Assembly: GCA_002428685.1 (NCBI GenBank)
Contig: DIXL01000085.1
Coordinates: 33,094 to 88,073, forward strand
Length of the DNA stretch: 54,980 nt
Reading direction: 5' to 3'
Source: Cloacimonetes bacterium UBA6081
Lineage (GTDB): Bacteria; Cloacimonadota; Cloacimonadia; Cloacimonadales; Cloacimonadaceae
Below the pieces are notes generated by a model. That model was not told where the DNA came from and did not search any database. It saw only the letters and a list, made by a program, of their open reading frames with translations. Made by a program: the position numbers and the translations under genes. Positions 16,845 to 26,751 of the stretch are shown here, one piece after another. Each line of letters begins with the position of its first letter. Positions within the stretch are counted from its first letter, which is position 1.

Positions 16845-18323
16845 TTAAAACCTGTATTTGGCTCCTATAAAGATATTTAGCTTTCTGGAAGGCTGTTCCG
16901 AAAAAATCCATTGTTTCTGATTAAGTAAATTTGCCAATTGGGCATAGATAGCAGAATTATCAATCCTGTATTCGGCTCCTATGTTTAGAATAATGGATTC
17001 GTTCAGATTTTTTCCATTGTGGTCTTTAGTGAAGTAGTTTTGTAAGAGATCCATGCTCAGCAACCAGTTTGATAGTGAATAGTTTAGACGAGTGTCTAAT
17101 TTCAAAACGGGACGATATGGAACTCTTTGCATAGAATTGCGGCTAAGATAAGCAAGCTCAAAATCCATTCCCTGATGCATTACGAGTTCTCCCATTTGGA
17201 AAAAAGCGTCAATTGAGCTTTGATTGGAGATAATGTCTTTGTAGGTTAATGCAGGAATGGAATAGTTTGTGGTAGAAACATAAACTGGACATTGCATAGT
17301 GTATTTGCTGGCATTATGCACCTCCAGCCTTGATAAACTAAAAAGCTGACTGGAAGGATATACAAATTCTAAGCCAGCTTTCAAATTGAGGGGTTGCAGT
17401 TGCAATCTGTGCGCATCGCTAAAGCTAATCCAAGGGTTCACATCTAACAGAGTTGAAAACCGATTGCTTTCCAGAGTGGGATTGTTACCAACGGAAAAAA
17501 CACCACCATCAACCAAAGTATCGCTATAACGAAATTCTACGCTGGGAACCCAACCATAGGAATCTGCCATTAGATGAATCCTAATACGTGTTATATAGCC
17601 TGGTTCCAAGTTTAGCAAAGGTGCAAGCTGAATTCCACCTTCTCCAGCCTGCCCGATAAATTTACATTTCAGGTTTAGCCATCCGCTTTTCAAGATTGTT
17701 GAGCAGTAATAATCAACATAGTCTTTTTTGTAATCTGAAGTGAGATTGGTTTGATCTAAGCCATTGTAAGCTGCTTGAAAGCTAAAGCTGTTCAAGCTAA
17801 ATTCATCCAAGTCAATTTTTTCAGTATGATAAGCCAGTGCAGCCTCCAGATTTCGGTTACTAAAGTTTTTTGCTTCGGAAGAATAGAAATCCAGTCTGAG
17901 AGTTAAAGGAATCTCAGAGCTTGGCTCAAGCCCTAAAAACAGGTTGTTTCGCCAGCTCCAAAGGTCCGAATCAGGGCTCCTGAATTCTAAATAGTCTGAT
18001 GCTCCATTCAACCATGATATATTGGGGTATATACTAATAAAACCATTAAAACCAAGCTCAGCATTAAGCTCTCCTTGCAAATAACCACGATACTTTTTCT
18101 TTTCACTTTTAGGCGTATCTAAAGTTACCGGAATATTTGAAGGAATAAAGGCAGGAAGGCTATCACCCATATCCGACAGAGTGCTAAATAACAAAGCACG
18201 CTTATATAAATATGCTTTTACACCACTCTCTCCGCTGATTCGCATATCTGGTAAAGATTGAGTTTGGGCAAAAAACAAGCTTACTACTAAGGAAAAGCAA
18301 AAGGTAACTACTAGCCTTTTCAT
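16845..18323 (-). CDS. Outer-membrane beta-barrel protein
   Basis: A 492-residue protein with a signal peptide (MKRLVVTFCFSLVVSLFFAQ) followed by alternating aromatic/polar beta strands throughout, ending in IFIGAKYRF with a terminal Phe, as expected for a barrel recognised by the BAM machinery. It could be a TonB-independent porin or a transport/assembly barrel, but no family name is justified. The start overlaps the stop of the 978-residue TPR protein by four bases, suggesting coupled synthesis and perhaps a joint outer-membrane complex. Confidence 0.8.
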   Translation of the reverse strand: MKRLVVTFCFSLVVSLFFAQTQSLPDMRISGESGVKAYLYKRALLFSTLSDMGDSLPAFIPSNIPVTLDTPKSEKKKYRGYLQGELNAELGFNGFISIYPNISWLNGASDYLEFRSPDSDLWSWRNNLFLGLEPSSEIPLTLRLDFYSSEAKNFSNRNLEAALAYHTEKIDLDEFSLNSFSFQAAYNGLDQTNLTSDYKKDYVDYYCSTILKSGWLNLKCKFIGQAGEGGIQLAPLLNLEPGYITRIRIHLMADSYGWVPSVEFRYSDTLVDGGVFSVGNNPTLESNRFSTLLDVNPWISFSDAHRLQLQPLNLKAGLEFVYPSSQLFSLSRLEVHNASKYTMQCPVYVSTTNYSIPALTYKDIISNQSSIDAFFQMGELVMHQGMDFELAYLSRNSMQRVPYRPVLKLDTRLNYSLSNWLLSMDLLQNYFTKDHNGKNLNESIILNIGAEYRIDNSAIYAQLANLLNQKQWIFSEQPSRKLNIFIGAKYRF

Positions 18324-21241
18324 CTTTCGCCTCCCAAAAGCTTGTTCAGCTCCAAAATATGCTCCTTGTTTAGTTCAGATGTCCATTGTATCAAATGCAT
18401 TTCTGCTTCTGTTGCCATCCCGCTAAGGTGGTAAGATTTTATAATGTAATACACAGCTTGGGAACGGACATCCTTAAATTCTGGAAACAACATTATTACT
18501 CTTTTCAAAGTGCTAATTGCACTTGAATAATCCGCATTTTGAAAATCTATCATGCCCATAAGCAGAAATGCTGTCGCATGGTCTAAGGTTGAGAGACTAT
18601 TATTCAAAACATGATCTGCCATTGTTGACGCTTCTGTAAAACGGTTCTCATGGTAAAGTTGCTTCATTCTCAAAACGTAAACTTGAGGATTTGTTACAAG
18701 ATAATTGCTACCTGCAACCCATATCTCATCGAAACTATTGTAGTTATTCAGTGACGAGCAATCAAGCATCTTTAACCATGTATCGACTACCGGGTATTTT
18801 GCATAAGACTGACTAAGCTTCTCCAGGGCTGATGCATAGTTTTCGGTAAGCATCTCCAATTCCGCCCATTTAAGCAGTGCCTCATTGTTTTCACTATTAT
18901 TGTATATTTCAGAAAGCTTCTCATTTGCCTGCTCGTATTGATTGAGATTTATAAGTCCTGTTGCAGCCAGCAACTCGATATCATCAATTTTGCGGTTGGG
19001 AAACTGATCGCGGATCTTTTCAGCGGAGGAGATAAGCTCTGCCCATTGCTCTCTATCAGCGTAAAGCTTTACAAGTATATAGTTCAGTTCAAATTTGATA
19101 AACTCACTACTAAATGTATCTGTCATAGTCATCAGCTTATCCAGCATATCAATATCGTCAATCCGTTTAAGCCCCAGTTCTATACCCAATATAGCATCAC
19201 GAACAACGTCAAGATCGGTGTTTTCAAAATTAACTATGTTTCGATATCGAATCAAAATATTCAGCCAGTCATCAACAGCCTTTGTATAGTTTCCCATGTT
19301 ATAATAAGCATTTGCAATATCTCCAAGAGCTGCCTGATAATGGGTGGACTCTGGATGCTGTTCAATAAAAGAGTAATATAGCTCTAATGCCTGATGATAA
19401 TCCTTTGCTGCATAGGCAGATTTGGCCGATAGAAACAAATAGGTATCAGGGCTTTCTTTGGCCGACGAAAGCTGCAGGTATAAAGCAGATGCTTCCTTAA
19501 ACCTCTTTAACTGATACAAACTCAGGGCTCTGTAGCTTTGAGCTTCTGACTTTCTAAGCCGTTCTGTGGCAAAGCTTTCAGCCAGTAAAAATTGATCCAG
19601 AGCTGCTGAATAATTCTTAGTGGCAAGATGCATACTACCCTTCAATATTGTTACTTCATAGCTTGGCTGAAGATCAGATAGATAAGTTTCAACATTTGAA
19701 TAATCACCAAGATAGTAATATGTCTGAGCAATACGGAGGCTAACAGCGGAGCTATCTGGTTTTTTATCCTTTAATTGCAGGTAGTTTTGGAGAGCTAAAT
19801 TATAGTTTGCCAAATAAAAGTCCATTTCAGCAAGGTAATATTGGGCATCGTAAATATATACTGAGGTAGGATAAGTTGCGAGAAGTTCTTCAAAACACGG
19901 TTTGGAACGCATATAATCTTTAACCAAAAAACTAATGTAACCAAGATAATACCAGGCTCTGTCCCGAGCAGAACCCTCCGGATAAAGATTCAAATATCTA
20001 TTAAAATCATCTGTTGCCAAATCACTTCGTCCGGAAGCATACCAGGATTCAGCAACAAGGATGTCTATGCGGGAACTAAGCTCCCGGCTCATTTCATAGT
20101 GTTTGGCCATGGCAAGCTGACGAATTGCCTCAGGATAATCTTCTTTGTGATAGCAAAAGTAGCCTAAGGTATAATACAACTCTGCTTTCATCAAGTCATT
20201 ATTATTGTCCTTCAGATAGTTTATTAGCTGAGCAATTGCAGAAAGAGGTTCCGACTTGTATAATAACTTTAGTCTTTCCAAGTAAGCCGGAATAGCTATT
20301 TCTGGCTTTATATCGTTAACCAATATCTTCAAAAGAGAATCAGCCGCAGCGTCTTGCCCTTTATTAATCTTAACAAGTGCATCATATAAACTGAATTGAT
20401 GGGTATGAATGGGGATTTGTTGTAATAACTTGCTTGTTGTTTCAAAATCGTTGCATCGCAGAGCACGGCGTATTCTTAGGTCTAAAATGGAAACTACATC
20501 AACAAATCTTTCCATGCGCTCAGAAGCGATAAACTCATCAAAATCACTTGTCCGTTCACTCCCAAGTAAATATTCCAGCCATTGTTGATAATAAGTCAGT
20601 AAGTAAACTGAATCATTTGATTGGTTATTCAGAATTGCTAAAGCGTCTTCATCAAGGTTAAGCTTTAGATATGTGGAGAATAGAGCGTAAGCAACTTCTT
20701 GATTATCAGGAAACGCATCTCTTGCCGTTAGATAAGCTCTTTGAGCAGAATAGTATTGCCCCATTTGGTAGAAAATGTCAGCTTTTTGAAGATTGGCAAG
20801 GTTACTAAGTTCTGGATTGCCAATTTCGCTGTCTATTCTCTGTAACAAATGCATTGCTCCAGAGTAGTTTTTTGTTTGCGCCAGGCTAAGAGCAAAGTTT
20901 AGCATTAGCTCGCCCAAGATCTCTTGGCTAAAATTCTCTTTCAGCAAGGCGGCATAGATAGTTTGAGCTTTTTCATTTTCTCCTGATTCCAGAGCTAAAT
21001 TTGCCTCAATATATTGCACATAAGGTAAGTAAGTTGATTCCGGAAATCTGGCATAGAATTGCTTTACTTCATTGTTAAGATTGACAGTGTCACCAGAATC
21101 ATACAATTCCACAAGATATCTATAGGCATATACTTCTGTATTGGAAGAAGCCATAATCTGGCTACCTTTATCTGTTGTCAGTGCAACAAGACTGCTAAAT
21201 ATCCATAGCAGCATAGCAGTAACTATTAGTTTACTTTTCAT
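18320..21241 (-). CDS. Large exported TPR-repeat protein
   Basis: The protein is about 973 residues from the ATG at 21241, which gives a clean signal peptide (MKSKLIVTAMLLWIFSSLVALT). An alternative ATG at 21256 overlaps the kinase stop (ATGA) and would add five residues. After the signal the protein is almost entirely tetratricopeptide-type helical pairs (for example the YTLGYFCYHKEDYPEAIRQL and YYLGYISFLVKDYMRSKPCF units), at least 15 of them. Such proteins are periplasmic scaffolds, comparable in layout to YbgF/BamD-like and gliding-type TPR proteins. It lies between the giant kinase and an outer-membrane barrel, so a sensing or assembly partnership is a reasonable guess but unproven. Confidence 0.82.
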   Translation of the reverse strand: MKSKLIVTAMLLWIFSSLVALTTDKGSQIMASSNTEVYAYRYLVELYDSGDTVNLNNEVKQFYARFPESTYLPYVQYIEANLALESGENEKAQTIYAALLKENFSQEILGELMLNFALSLAQTKNYSGAMHLLQRIDSEIGNPELSNLANLQKADIFYQMGQYYSAQRAYLTARDAFPDNQEVAYALFSTYLKLNLDEDALAILNNQSNDSVYLLTYYQQWLEYLLGSERTSDFDEFIASERMERFVDVVSILDLRIRRALRCNDFETTSKLLQQIPIHTHQFSLYDALVKINKGQDAAADSLLKILVNDIKPEIAIPAYLERLKLLYKSEPLSAIAQLINYLKDNNNDLMKAELYYTLGYFCYHKEDYPEAIRQLAMAKHYEMSRELSSRIDILVAESWYASGRSDLATDDFNRYLNLYPEGSARDRAWYYLGYISFLVKDYMRSKPCFEELLATYPTSVYIYDAQYYLAEMDFYLANYNLALQNYLQLKDKKPDSSAVSLRIAQTYYYLGDYSNVETYLSDLQPSYEVTILKGSMHLATKNYSAALDQFLLAESFATERLRKSEAQSYRALSLYQLKRFKEASALYLQLSSAKESPDTYLFLSAKSAYAAKDYHQALELYYSFIEQHPESTHYQAALGDIANAYYNMGNYTKAVDDWLNILIRYRNIVNFENTDLDVVRDAILGIELGLKRIDDIDMLDKLMTMTDTFSSEFIKFELNYILVKLYADREQWAELISSAEKIRDQFPNRKIDDIELLAATGLINLNQYEQANEKLSEIYNNSENNEALLKWAELEMLTENYASALEKLSQSYAKYPVVDTWLKMLDCSSLNNYNSFDEIWVAGSNYLVTNPQVYVLRMKQLYHENRFTEASTMADHVLNNSLSTLDHATAFLLMGMIDFQNADYSSAISTLKRVIMLFPEFKDVRSQAVYYIIKSYHLSGMATEAEMHLIQWTSELNKEHILELNKLLGGER

Positions 21242-21252
21242 ACTTTGTATAA

Positions 21253-24200
21253 TCATCCGTTCGTTGAATGTTTAAAGGGAATAGCGATAAAAACAGTTGT
21301 CCCTTCATTTTCTTTGCTTTTTATCCAGATGTTTCCACCATGCAATTCCGCAATGCGTTTGGAAGTAGCTAAGCCCAAACCTAACCCACTGCTGCGGTAT
21401 TCCACCGTCCCGGATTTGTGCGCATATATCTCATTTAATTCGTAAAACTTTCTAAACACGTTTTTAATCTGATATTCTGGTATGCCGATACCATTGTCCT
21501 GCACATAAATTACTATGCTTTCTTTTCCGTCAATCTTTTCTTGTTGAAAGGCAGATCTCCTGGCTCCAATTATCACTGTTCCAAAATCATTGGTGAACCG
21601 GATGGCATTGAGAACCAAGTTGTATATCATTAAATGAAGTGCTTCCCAGTTTGCTCTAATCTTGGGAAGCTCTTTTTCTATCTCCAATTTTATAAACATT
21701 TTCCGCTTACGGGAAAGAATTTCCACCTCCTGTTGAACTAATTCCAGTATTTCAATAATGGGCGTAGGTGCCATAGTTAATGATTTTTTCAAATTGTAGC
21801 TGTTCATAGTTGTAATGTCATTAGTAGTAAGAATCAGCTTTTTGACAGAGTTTTCGATCCTGTTAACAATTTCCTTGCGTTCTTCCTCGTCAGCAAACAG
21901 ATTTCGTTTTAACCGCGATACGTGTCCCTGTAAAGTGGTAAGCGGTGTGTTCAATTCATGAGACACAATGGCCATAAACTCATCTTTCAGCAACTCAAAA
22001 GCATTCAGCTCACTGTTCTTTTTTAACAGGTTTTCATAAAGCATAGCATTTTTTAATGCAATAGTAATCTGTTCCATTAGCAGCATGATGATTTCTGTGT
22101 TCAAATACATAGCACGTGAGTTTTCGTCCAGATTATCAAGATACAGATACCCGAAAACATTGCCATCAACAATTATTGGAGCACAAAATATGGTATGTAG
22201 TATATAATCCTGCACACTAATTGAACTTTTAAACCGGGCGTCTTCCACAGCGTTGACTGTAGTAATCATCTCTTGGGTACCTTGTGAAAGGCTTAAAACT
22301 GTCTTACTAACTCCGGCAATATTACCCAATATCTGTTTGGCATGATTTAGCTGAACCCTATATACTGCATTACCGTCACTATCTTTTTTAATGAGAAATC
22401 CCCTTGAACTGTTAGTAAAATCTATACATGCCGATACTATATCGTGCTCCAGATCATTTATTTCTACCACTCTCATAAGTTCGTGGGTAATTTGCATCAG
22501 TTGGTTCATTTTTTCTATGCGCATTGTTATCTGACTATAATCTTGAATTCTGATTATTAGTGCAGACAAATGTTGTTTAACATTGCGCATTATTGCCAGT
22601 TCCTGCTTTGTCCAAGGCAATTCTCCATCATCTGTAAGCAGAAGGTATCCGATACGCTTTGAACCACTTATCAACGGCACTATCATCACATGCTTACCGT
22701 TATCGTTTACCAGTAACAGATTGTCTGTTTTACAGGCTTTTTCGACAAGGGGGACTAATTCAACTCCTATTAAGCTATCCTTGTCTGCATTATAACTTTG
22801 AAAACAGGTATAATTACGGATTCTATCAGAATAATGCATCAGCTTAAACTGGAGTGGGGATAATACTTGACAAAGTCCCTTTTCTATCAAGAATTTTATG
22901 CGTTCAAGATTATTTACGTTTGCAATATCATACAGCATTTCATTCCACTTATAGCGAAGATCTTTGGCTCTTGAAGCAATTGGAACGAGGGTAAATTTCT
23001 CATTAACTTTAAGTTTGAATTTATTTAAGGTTAGGTAGTTCTGTTGATCATCAGAACTAATATCTTTGGTAATTTCCTGCAAATATTCCTGATACTGTTT
23101 GTAACCCTCTGCCATCAACTCATCTTGTTTCAATTCACTTAGAATCTGTAGTTTAATTTGTAGCAATTCCACCATTAGCTGGTAGTATTCATATTCTTTC
23201 CAGCCAGATAAACAGTAATTAACCCTGCGTAAAACATCCCTCAAGGGAATTTCTGGAACCAGCAAATCCAACTTCAGGACTAATATTTCTATTTGACATT
23301 GCCAATATCGATAGCGATTTTCCTTGATAATTGGCAGGACAACGTCTATCAATTCTCTGGCACGATGAACATCGTTTAAACCGTAATAGCAAATGATTTG
23401 TAACACATAAAACACAGCTATCGCATAGTTATTATTAATTTCACCGGCATGTCGCATTGCCAGCTTCAATTCACTCAAAGCAGTCTCATAATCTTTCTCT
23501 GTGATTGCAGCTAAAGAGAGAACATTGTGGTAAAACTCTTCTTCATGGATGTGTTTATAGTTTATGTGAACGTTCTTGGTAATTAGTTTCCTTAGTTTTT
23601 TGGAATTTGACATCTCATTTAGGTAGTAAAAATAGGTTTTAACCAAAGGATTGATTTCCTTGATATAGCCATTGATCAATTCAGGATGACTGTCCTGAAT
23701 AAATTTAAAATAATGCCCAAAACCTTTGATTTTGCTTTTTGCCAATGCCAGGTTGCGCTGCACTGATTGCAGATAGTTTGTGCTGCCTTTGGATAGAACC
23801 AAATCCTGGCATTCCAGCAGTTTCTGTTCAGCTCCCACAAAATCACCCATTTTAATCTTTGCTTCACCTTGGTTTAGCAGTGCTAACGCCTTTACCATGC
23901 TCAAGTTTAGCTCATCTGCATAATGAAAACCAAGCTCGGAATAGTGTTCTGCCAAAATAGTGATCCCTTGCTTTAAATACAAATCCGAGATATTGTTATA
24001 GATCAACCCCAAATAACGTTTGATATTATATCTTTTCCAGATACTCAAGGCTATGTTTAGATGTTCATCAGCCTCTTCTATGTTCTTTTGATCACTGTAA
24101 AAAACACCCAAATCGTTATGCATGGCAGCCAGACGGATCATCACATTGGTATCGTGTTCGGGAGGTAATTTGGCCAAAAAATCTTCAATAGTCTTAATTG

Positions 24201-26721
24201 CCCGATCAATATCCTTCGAAAGTGAATAATAAACAGCAAGTCTGTCTGTGAAGGCAATCCGGAATTCTATGGGTAAATTCTCTGCCAAAGCTTTGTCTAT
24301 GTATTCCTTCATTTTGTTCAAATCGATTTTAGCATAAATCTGAACAAAATATAACCACACTAATATCTGTTGCCTTCCTGTGGAAGTAAGTTTTTCAGCC
24401 TTTCTAAAGTTATTTAAGGCAGTGGGCAAATCTTCAGATAAGAAGCTAATTGTCCCTAAAAGACAGTATTTTTCGAAGATGTCTGGGACAGCACCAATTT
24501 CTCCAATTACAACGTTTGCTTTTTCAAAAAACCCGGTAAGTTCCGTTTTCGAGTGAAACATATTGATATCATTAATAATATCTTTCAGTGGAACACTCAC
24601 ATCAGGATTAAAATCAAGCTTCAAAACTTCCAATATTGCACTGTATGCTTGTTCCTGATTATGCTCGCTATGCAGCAATTCGTATAGGCGCAAATAATAG
24701 ATTCTGGCTGAACATAAATCTTTAGCAATCAGAGCATTACGAATTATACCACGACATGTATCCTGATCTTGAATTGTTTTATTTACATAGAACTTTAGTA
24801 ACCGTTTCGATACCAATTCATGCTGTTTTTCATTGCATTCACCATAAAGCCTGTCTTTGGCTTCTTGAAAAGTGAAGTAATAGTTTTTACCCTGTTTACA
24901 CAACATTTCATTGTAAGAACAGTCATTCAATAGCGAATACAATTGCCTGCCATCTATCTTCAGGACATATACTATCAGTTCTCTGGTAAGGGGAGTTTCC
25001 AGGATGCTTAGTTTTTGCAGAAAGCCATAATTGATTTCGGTAAGATGACTTATCCGGCTGTAAATGGAATGCAGTAAACGCGAAGGTAATTGATAATCAC
25101 TCAAATCATCAGGGAAAACAATCCCATCTTCATATTGAATTTTTTTATGTTGAGTTAAATCTATCAGAATTTCTCTAATAAAATGAGGATTCCCGGCTGA
25201 GCGTTCAAATACACTTGTGCAAATATTGCTGGGTGTAGTGGCCGATAACAGTCTGTTGATGTAGTTTTTACTCTCATCTCCAGACAAATTGGGAATGTTA
25301 AGCAAAACCGTGTGCTCAATTTGGTTAACTTTATTAAAATCATTGCAGGACAAAGCTATCATAATCCTGTGTTTTACCATAAATGGTGAAATGAAATTGA
25401 TAAAATCGATGGTGTGCCTTGTTACATGCTGAAAATTGCGGATTATGAAGACTATTGGCTTGTTTTGGGACAAGTCTATAAGCAAGGTTTTTACTGATTC
25501 AAAATCTATCTTCAGCTCGTTCTGAGTTTGATTTACACCTTTTGCATCTTGCTCCGAGGTAAACAGATATCTGCGGAACTTTTCCGATATTAGTTTCAGG
25601 CTTTCATACTGTTCAATATCTTTATCACTAAGCGATTGAACAAACTCTTTAATCAATGCAAAAAAGGCTTCATGATCTGTTCTTGAGCAAGTGTAATCGA
25701 AGATAAAATACTGCCCACCCAGCAAGTGATATCTAAACAGAGATAAGATGTTGTCTTTGCCAAGCCCATCTCCTCCAATAACGGCAACAATCTTGCCATT
25801 ACCACTTTCCACAGATGGTATAAAATCCAGCAGTTGGTGAGAATACTTCTCTCGCACAAGGTAGCTGTTGAACCTGAGAGTGTTAATTATTGACCATGAT
25901 ATGGAAAAAGAATACTCTATATGATGAATCCGGTTTATGTATTCAATAATCTCTCTACTGTTGTTGAATCGGTTCTCATGATTTCGCTCCAACAATCTCA
26001 GGATAAATTTCTCCAGAGGTAGCGGTATTTCTTTATTCAGTTCACTGGGAAAGTTTGGAATAAAATAACTATGACCACCTGTTATCAGAGCATTTATCTG
26101 ATCTGCGCTAAATGGAAAACTACCCGTTGAAAGGCGGTATAAAATCACTCCCAGAGCATAAAAATCGCTTGCCATTGAAGCTGGCTTACCCAGATATATC
26201 TCTGGTGCAAGATAAGGTAATGTTCCGGAAACCATGGAACTGTCCTTGGTCGTGTCCACTTTGGAAAATCCATAGTCTATCAGTTTAAGGGTTATAGCTT
26301 TACCTTCCAAGCGATAAAGCACGTTTTCCAGCTTCAAGTCCTTATGGAGAATGTTTTGAGTGTGCAAAGCATTAAGCGCATAGCAGATTTGCACAGCAAT
26401 ATCGTATATTTGGTTAATCTTACTTTTTGTAAAGCGGAAGTTGGCCAGGGTTTTGCCTTCAAAGAATTCGCTAATGAAATAAACATGATCGCCAACATGT
26501 CCAAAATCTACCACATGGTTCAAATTGGGATGCTCAATTTTGGTTATATGATGCATCTCTTCTGCGCTGAAATGAGAGTATAAATCCGCTGAGGAAAGAT
26601 ACTGAAAAAGCTTTAGGGTATATAGGCTATTGCTCCGTATATCCCGGACCTTATATACATTAGCCCAGGAACCAGAGCCCAGGCTTTCTAAAACTTCATA
26701 GCGATGGTCAATATACATCAT
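21253..26721 (-). CDS. Giant hybrid Ser/Thr kinase - ATPase - TPR - GAF - histidine kinase
   Basis: An 1,822-residue cytoplasmic signalling protein. Residues 8-265 are a Hanks-type protein kinase: glycine loop GSGSWANV, Lys37, HKD with Asp128, DYG (Asp149) in place of DFG, and LAPE. About 290-620 resembles a STAND/AAA16-type ATPase, but its P-loop reads GGDGLGKDN, with Asp where Ser/Thr is expected. About 620-1200 is TPR-like helical repeat, followed by GAF-like regions (about 1250-1560). A histidine kinase ends the protein: SHELNTPL with His1588, an N-box NLVLNA, DNGIGIP and GLGLGLA. No receiver domain is fused. This layout is known from large cyanobacterial and bacterial PknB-HK hybrids. 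GGAG precedes the start (ATG at 26721 or 26718). It heads an eight-gene operon. Confidence 0.92.
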   Translation of the reverse strand: MMYIDHRYEVLESLGSGSWANVYKVRDIRSNSLYTLKLFQYLSSADLYSHFSAEEMHHITKIEHPNLNHVVDFGHVGDHVYFISEFFEGKTLANFRFTKSKINQIYDIAVQICYALNALHTQNILHKDLKLENVLYRLEGKAITLKLIDYGFSKVDTTKDSSMVSGTLPYLAPEIYLGKPASMASDFYALGVILYRLSTGSFPFSADQINALITGGHSYFIPNFPSELNKEIPLPLEKFILRLLERNHENRFNNSREIIEYINRIHHIEYSFSISWSIINTLRFNSYLVREKYSHQLLDFIPSVESGNGKIVAVIGGDGLGKDNILSLFRYHLLGGQYFIFDYTCSRTDHEAFFALIKEFVQSLSDKDIEQYESLKLISEKFRRYLFTSEQDAKGVNQTQNELKIDFESVKTLLIDLSQNKPIVFIIRNFQHVTRHTIDFINFISPFMVKHRIMIALSCNDFNKVNQIEHTVLLNIPNLSGDESKNYINRLLSATTPSNICTSVFERSAGNPHFIREILIDLTQHKKIQYEDGIVFPDDLSDYQLPSRLLHSIYSRISHLTEINYGFLQKLSILETPLTRELIVYVLKIDGRQLYSLLNDCSYNEMLCKQGKNYYFTFQEAKDRLYGECNEKQHELVSKRLLKFYVNKTIQDQDTCRGIIRNALIAKDLCSARIYYLRLYELLHSEHNQEQAYSAILEVLKLDFNPDVSVPLKDIINDINMFHSKTELTGFFEKANVVIGEIGAVPDIFEKYCLLGTISFLSEDLPTALNNFRKAEKLTSTGRQQILVWLYFVQIYAKIDLNKMKEYIDKALAENLPIEFRIAFTDRLAVYYSLSKDIDRAIKTIEDFLAKLPPEHDTNVMIRLAAMHNDLGVFYSDQKNIEEADEHLNIALSIWKRYNIKRYLGLIYNNISDLYLKQGITILAEHYSELGFHYADELNLSMVKALALLNQGEAKIKMGDFVGAEQKLLECQDLVLSKGSTNYLQSVQRNLALAKSKIKGFGHYFKFIQDSHPELINGYIKEINPLVKTYFYYLNEMSNSKKLRKLITKNVHINYKHIHEEEFYHNVLSLAAITEKDYETALSELKLAMRHAGEINNNYAIAVFYVLQIICYYGLNDVHRARELIDVVLPIIKENRYRYWQCQIEILVLKLDLLVPEIPLRDVLRRVNYCLSGWKEYEYYQLMVELLQIKLQILSELKQDELMAEGYKQYQEYLQEITKDISSDDQQNYLTLNKFKLKVNEKFTLVPIASRAKDLRYKWNEMLYDIANVNNLERIKFLIEKGLCQVLSPLQFKLMHYSDRIRNYTCFQSYNADKDSLIGVELVPLVEKACKTDNLLLVNDNGKHVMIVPLISGSKRIGYLLLTDDGELPWTKQELAIMRNVKQHLSALIIRIQDYSQITMRIEKMNQLMQITHELMRVVEINDLEHDIVSACIDFTNSSRGFLIKKDSDGNAVYRVQLNHAKQILGNIAGVSKTVLSLSQGTQEMITTVNAVEDARFKSSISVQDYILHTIFCAPIIVDGNVFGYLYLDNLDENSRAMYLNTEIIMLLMEQITIALKNAMLYENLLKKNSELNAFELLKDEFMAIVSHELNTPLTTLQGHVSRLKRNLFADEEERKEIVNRIENSVKKLILTTNDITTMNSYNLKKSLTMAPTPIIEILELVQQEVEILSRKRKMFIKLEIEKELPKIRANWEALHLMIYNLVLNAIRFTNDFGTVIIGARRSAFQQEKIDGKESIVIYVQDNGIGIPEYQIKNVFRKFYELNEIYAHKSGTVEYRSSGLGLGLATSKRIAELHGGNIWIKSKENEGTTVFIAIPFKHSTNG

Positions 26722-26751
26722 TTCTCCGTCTAAAGGGCTTTTTCTGCCGAT

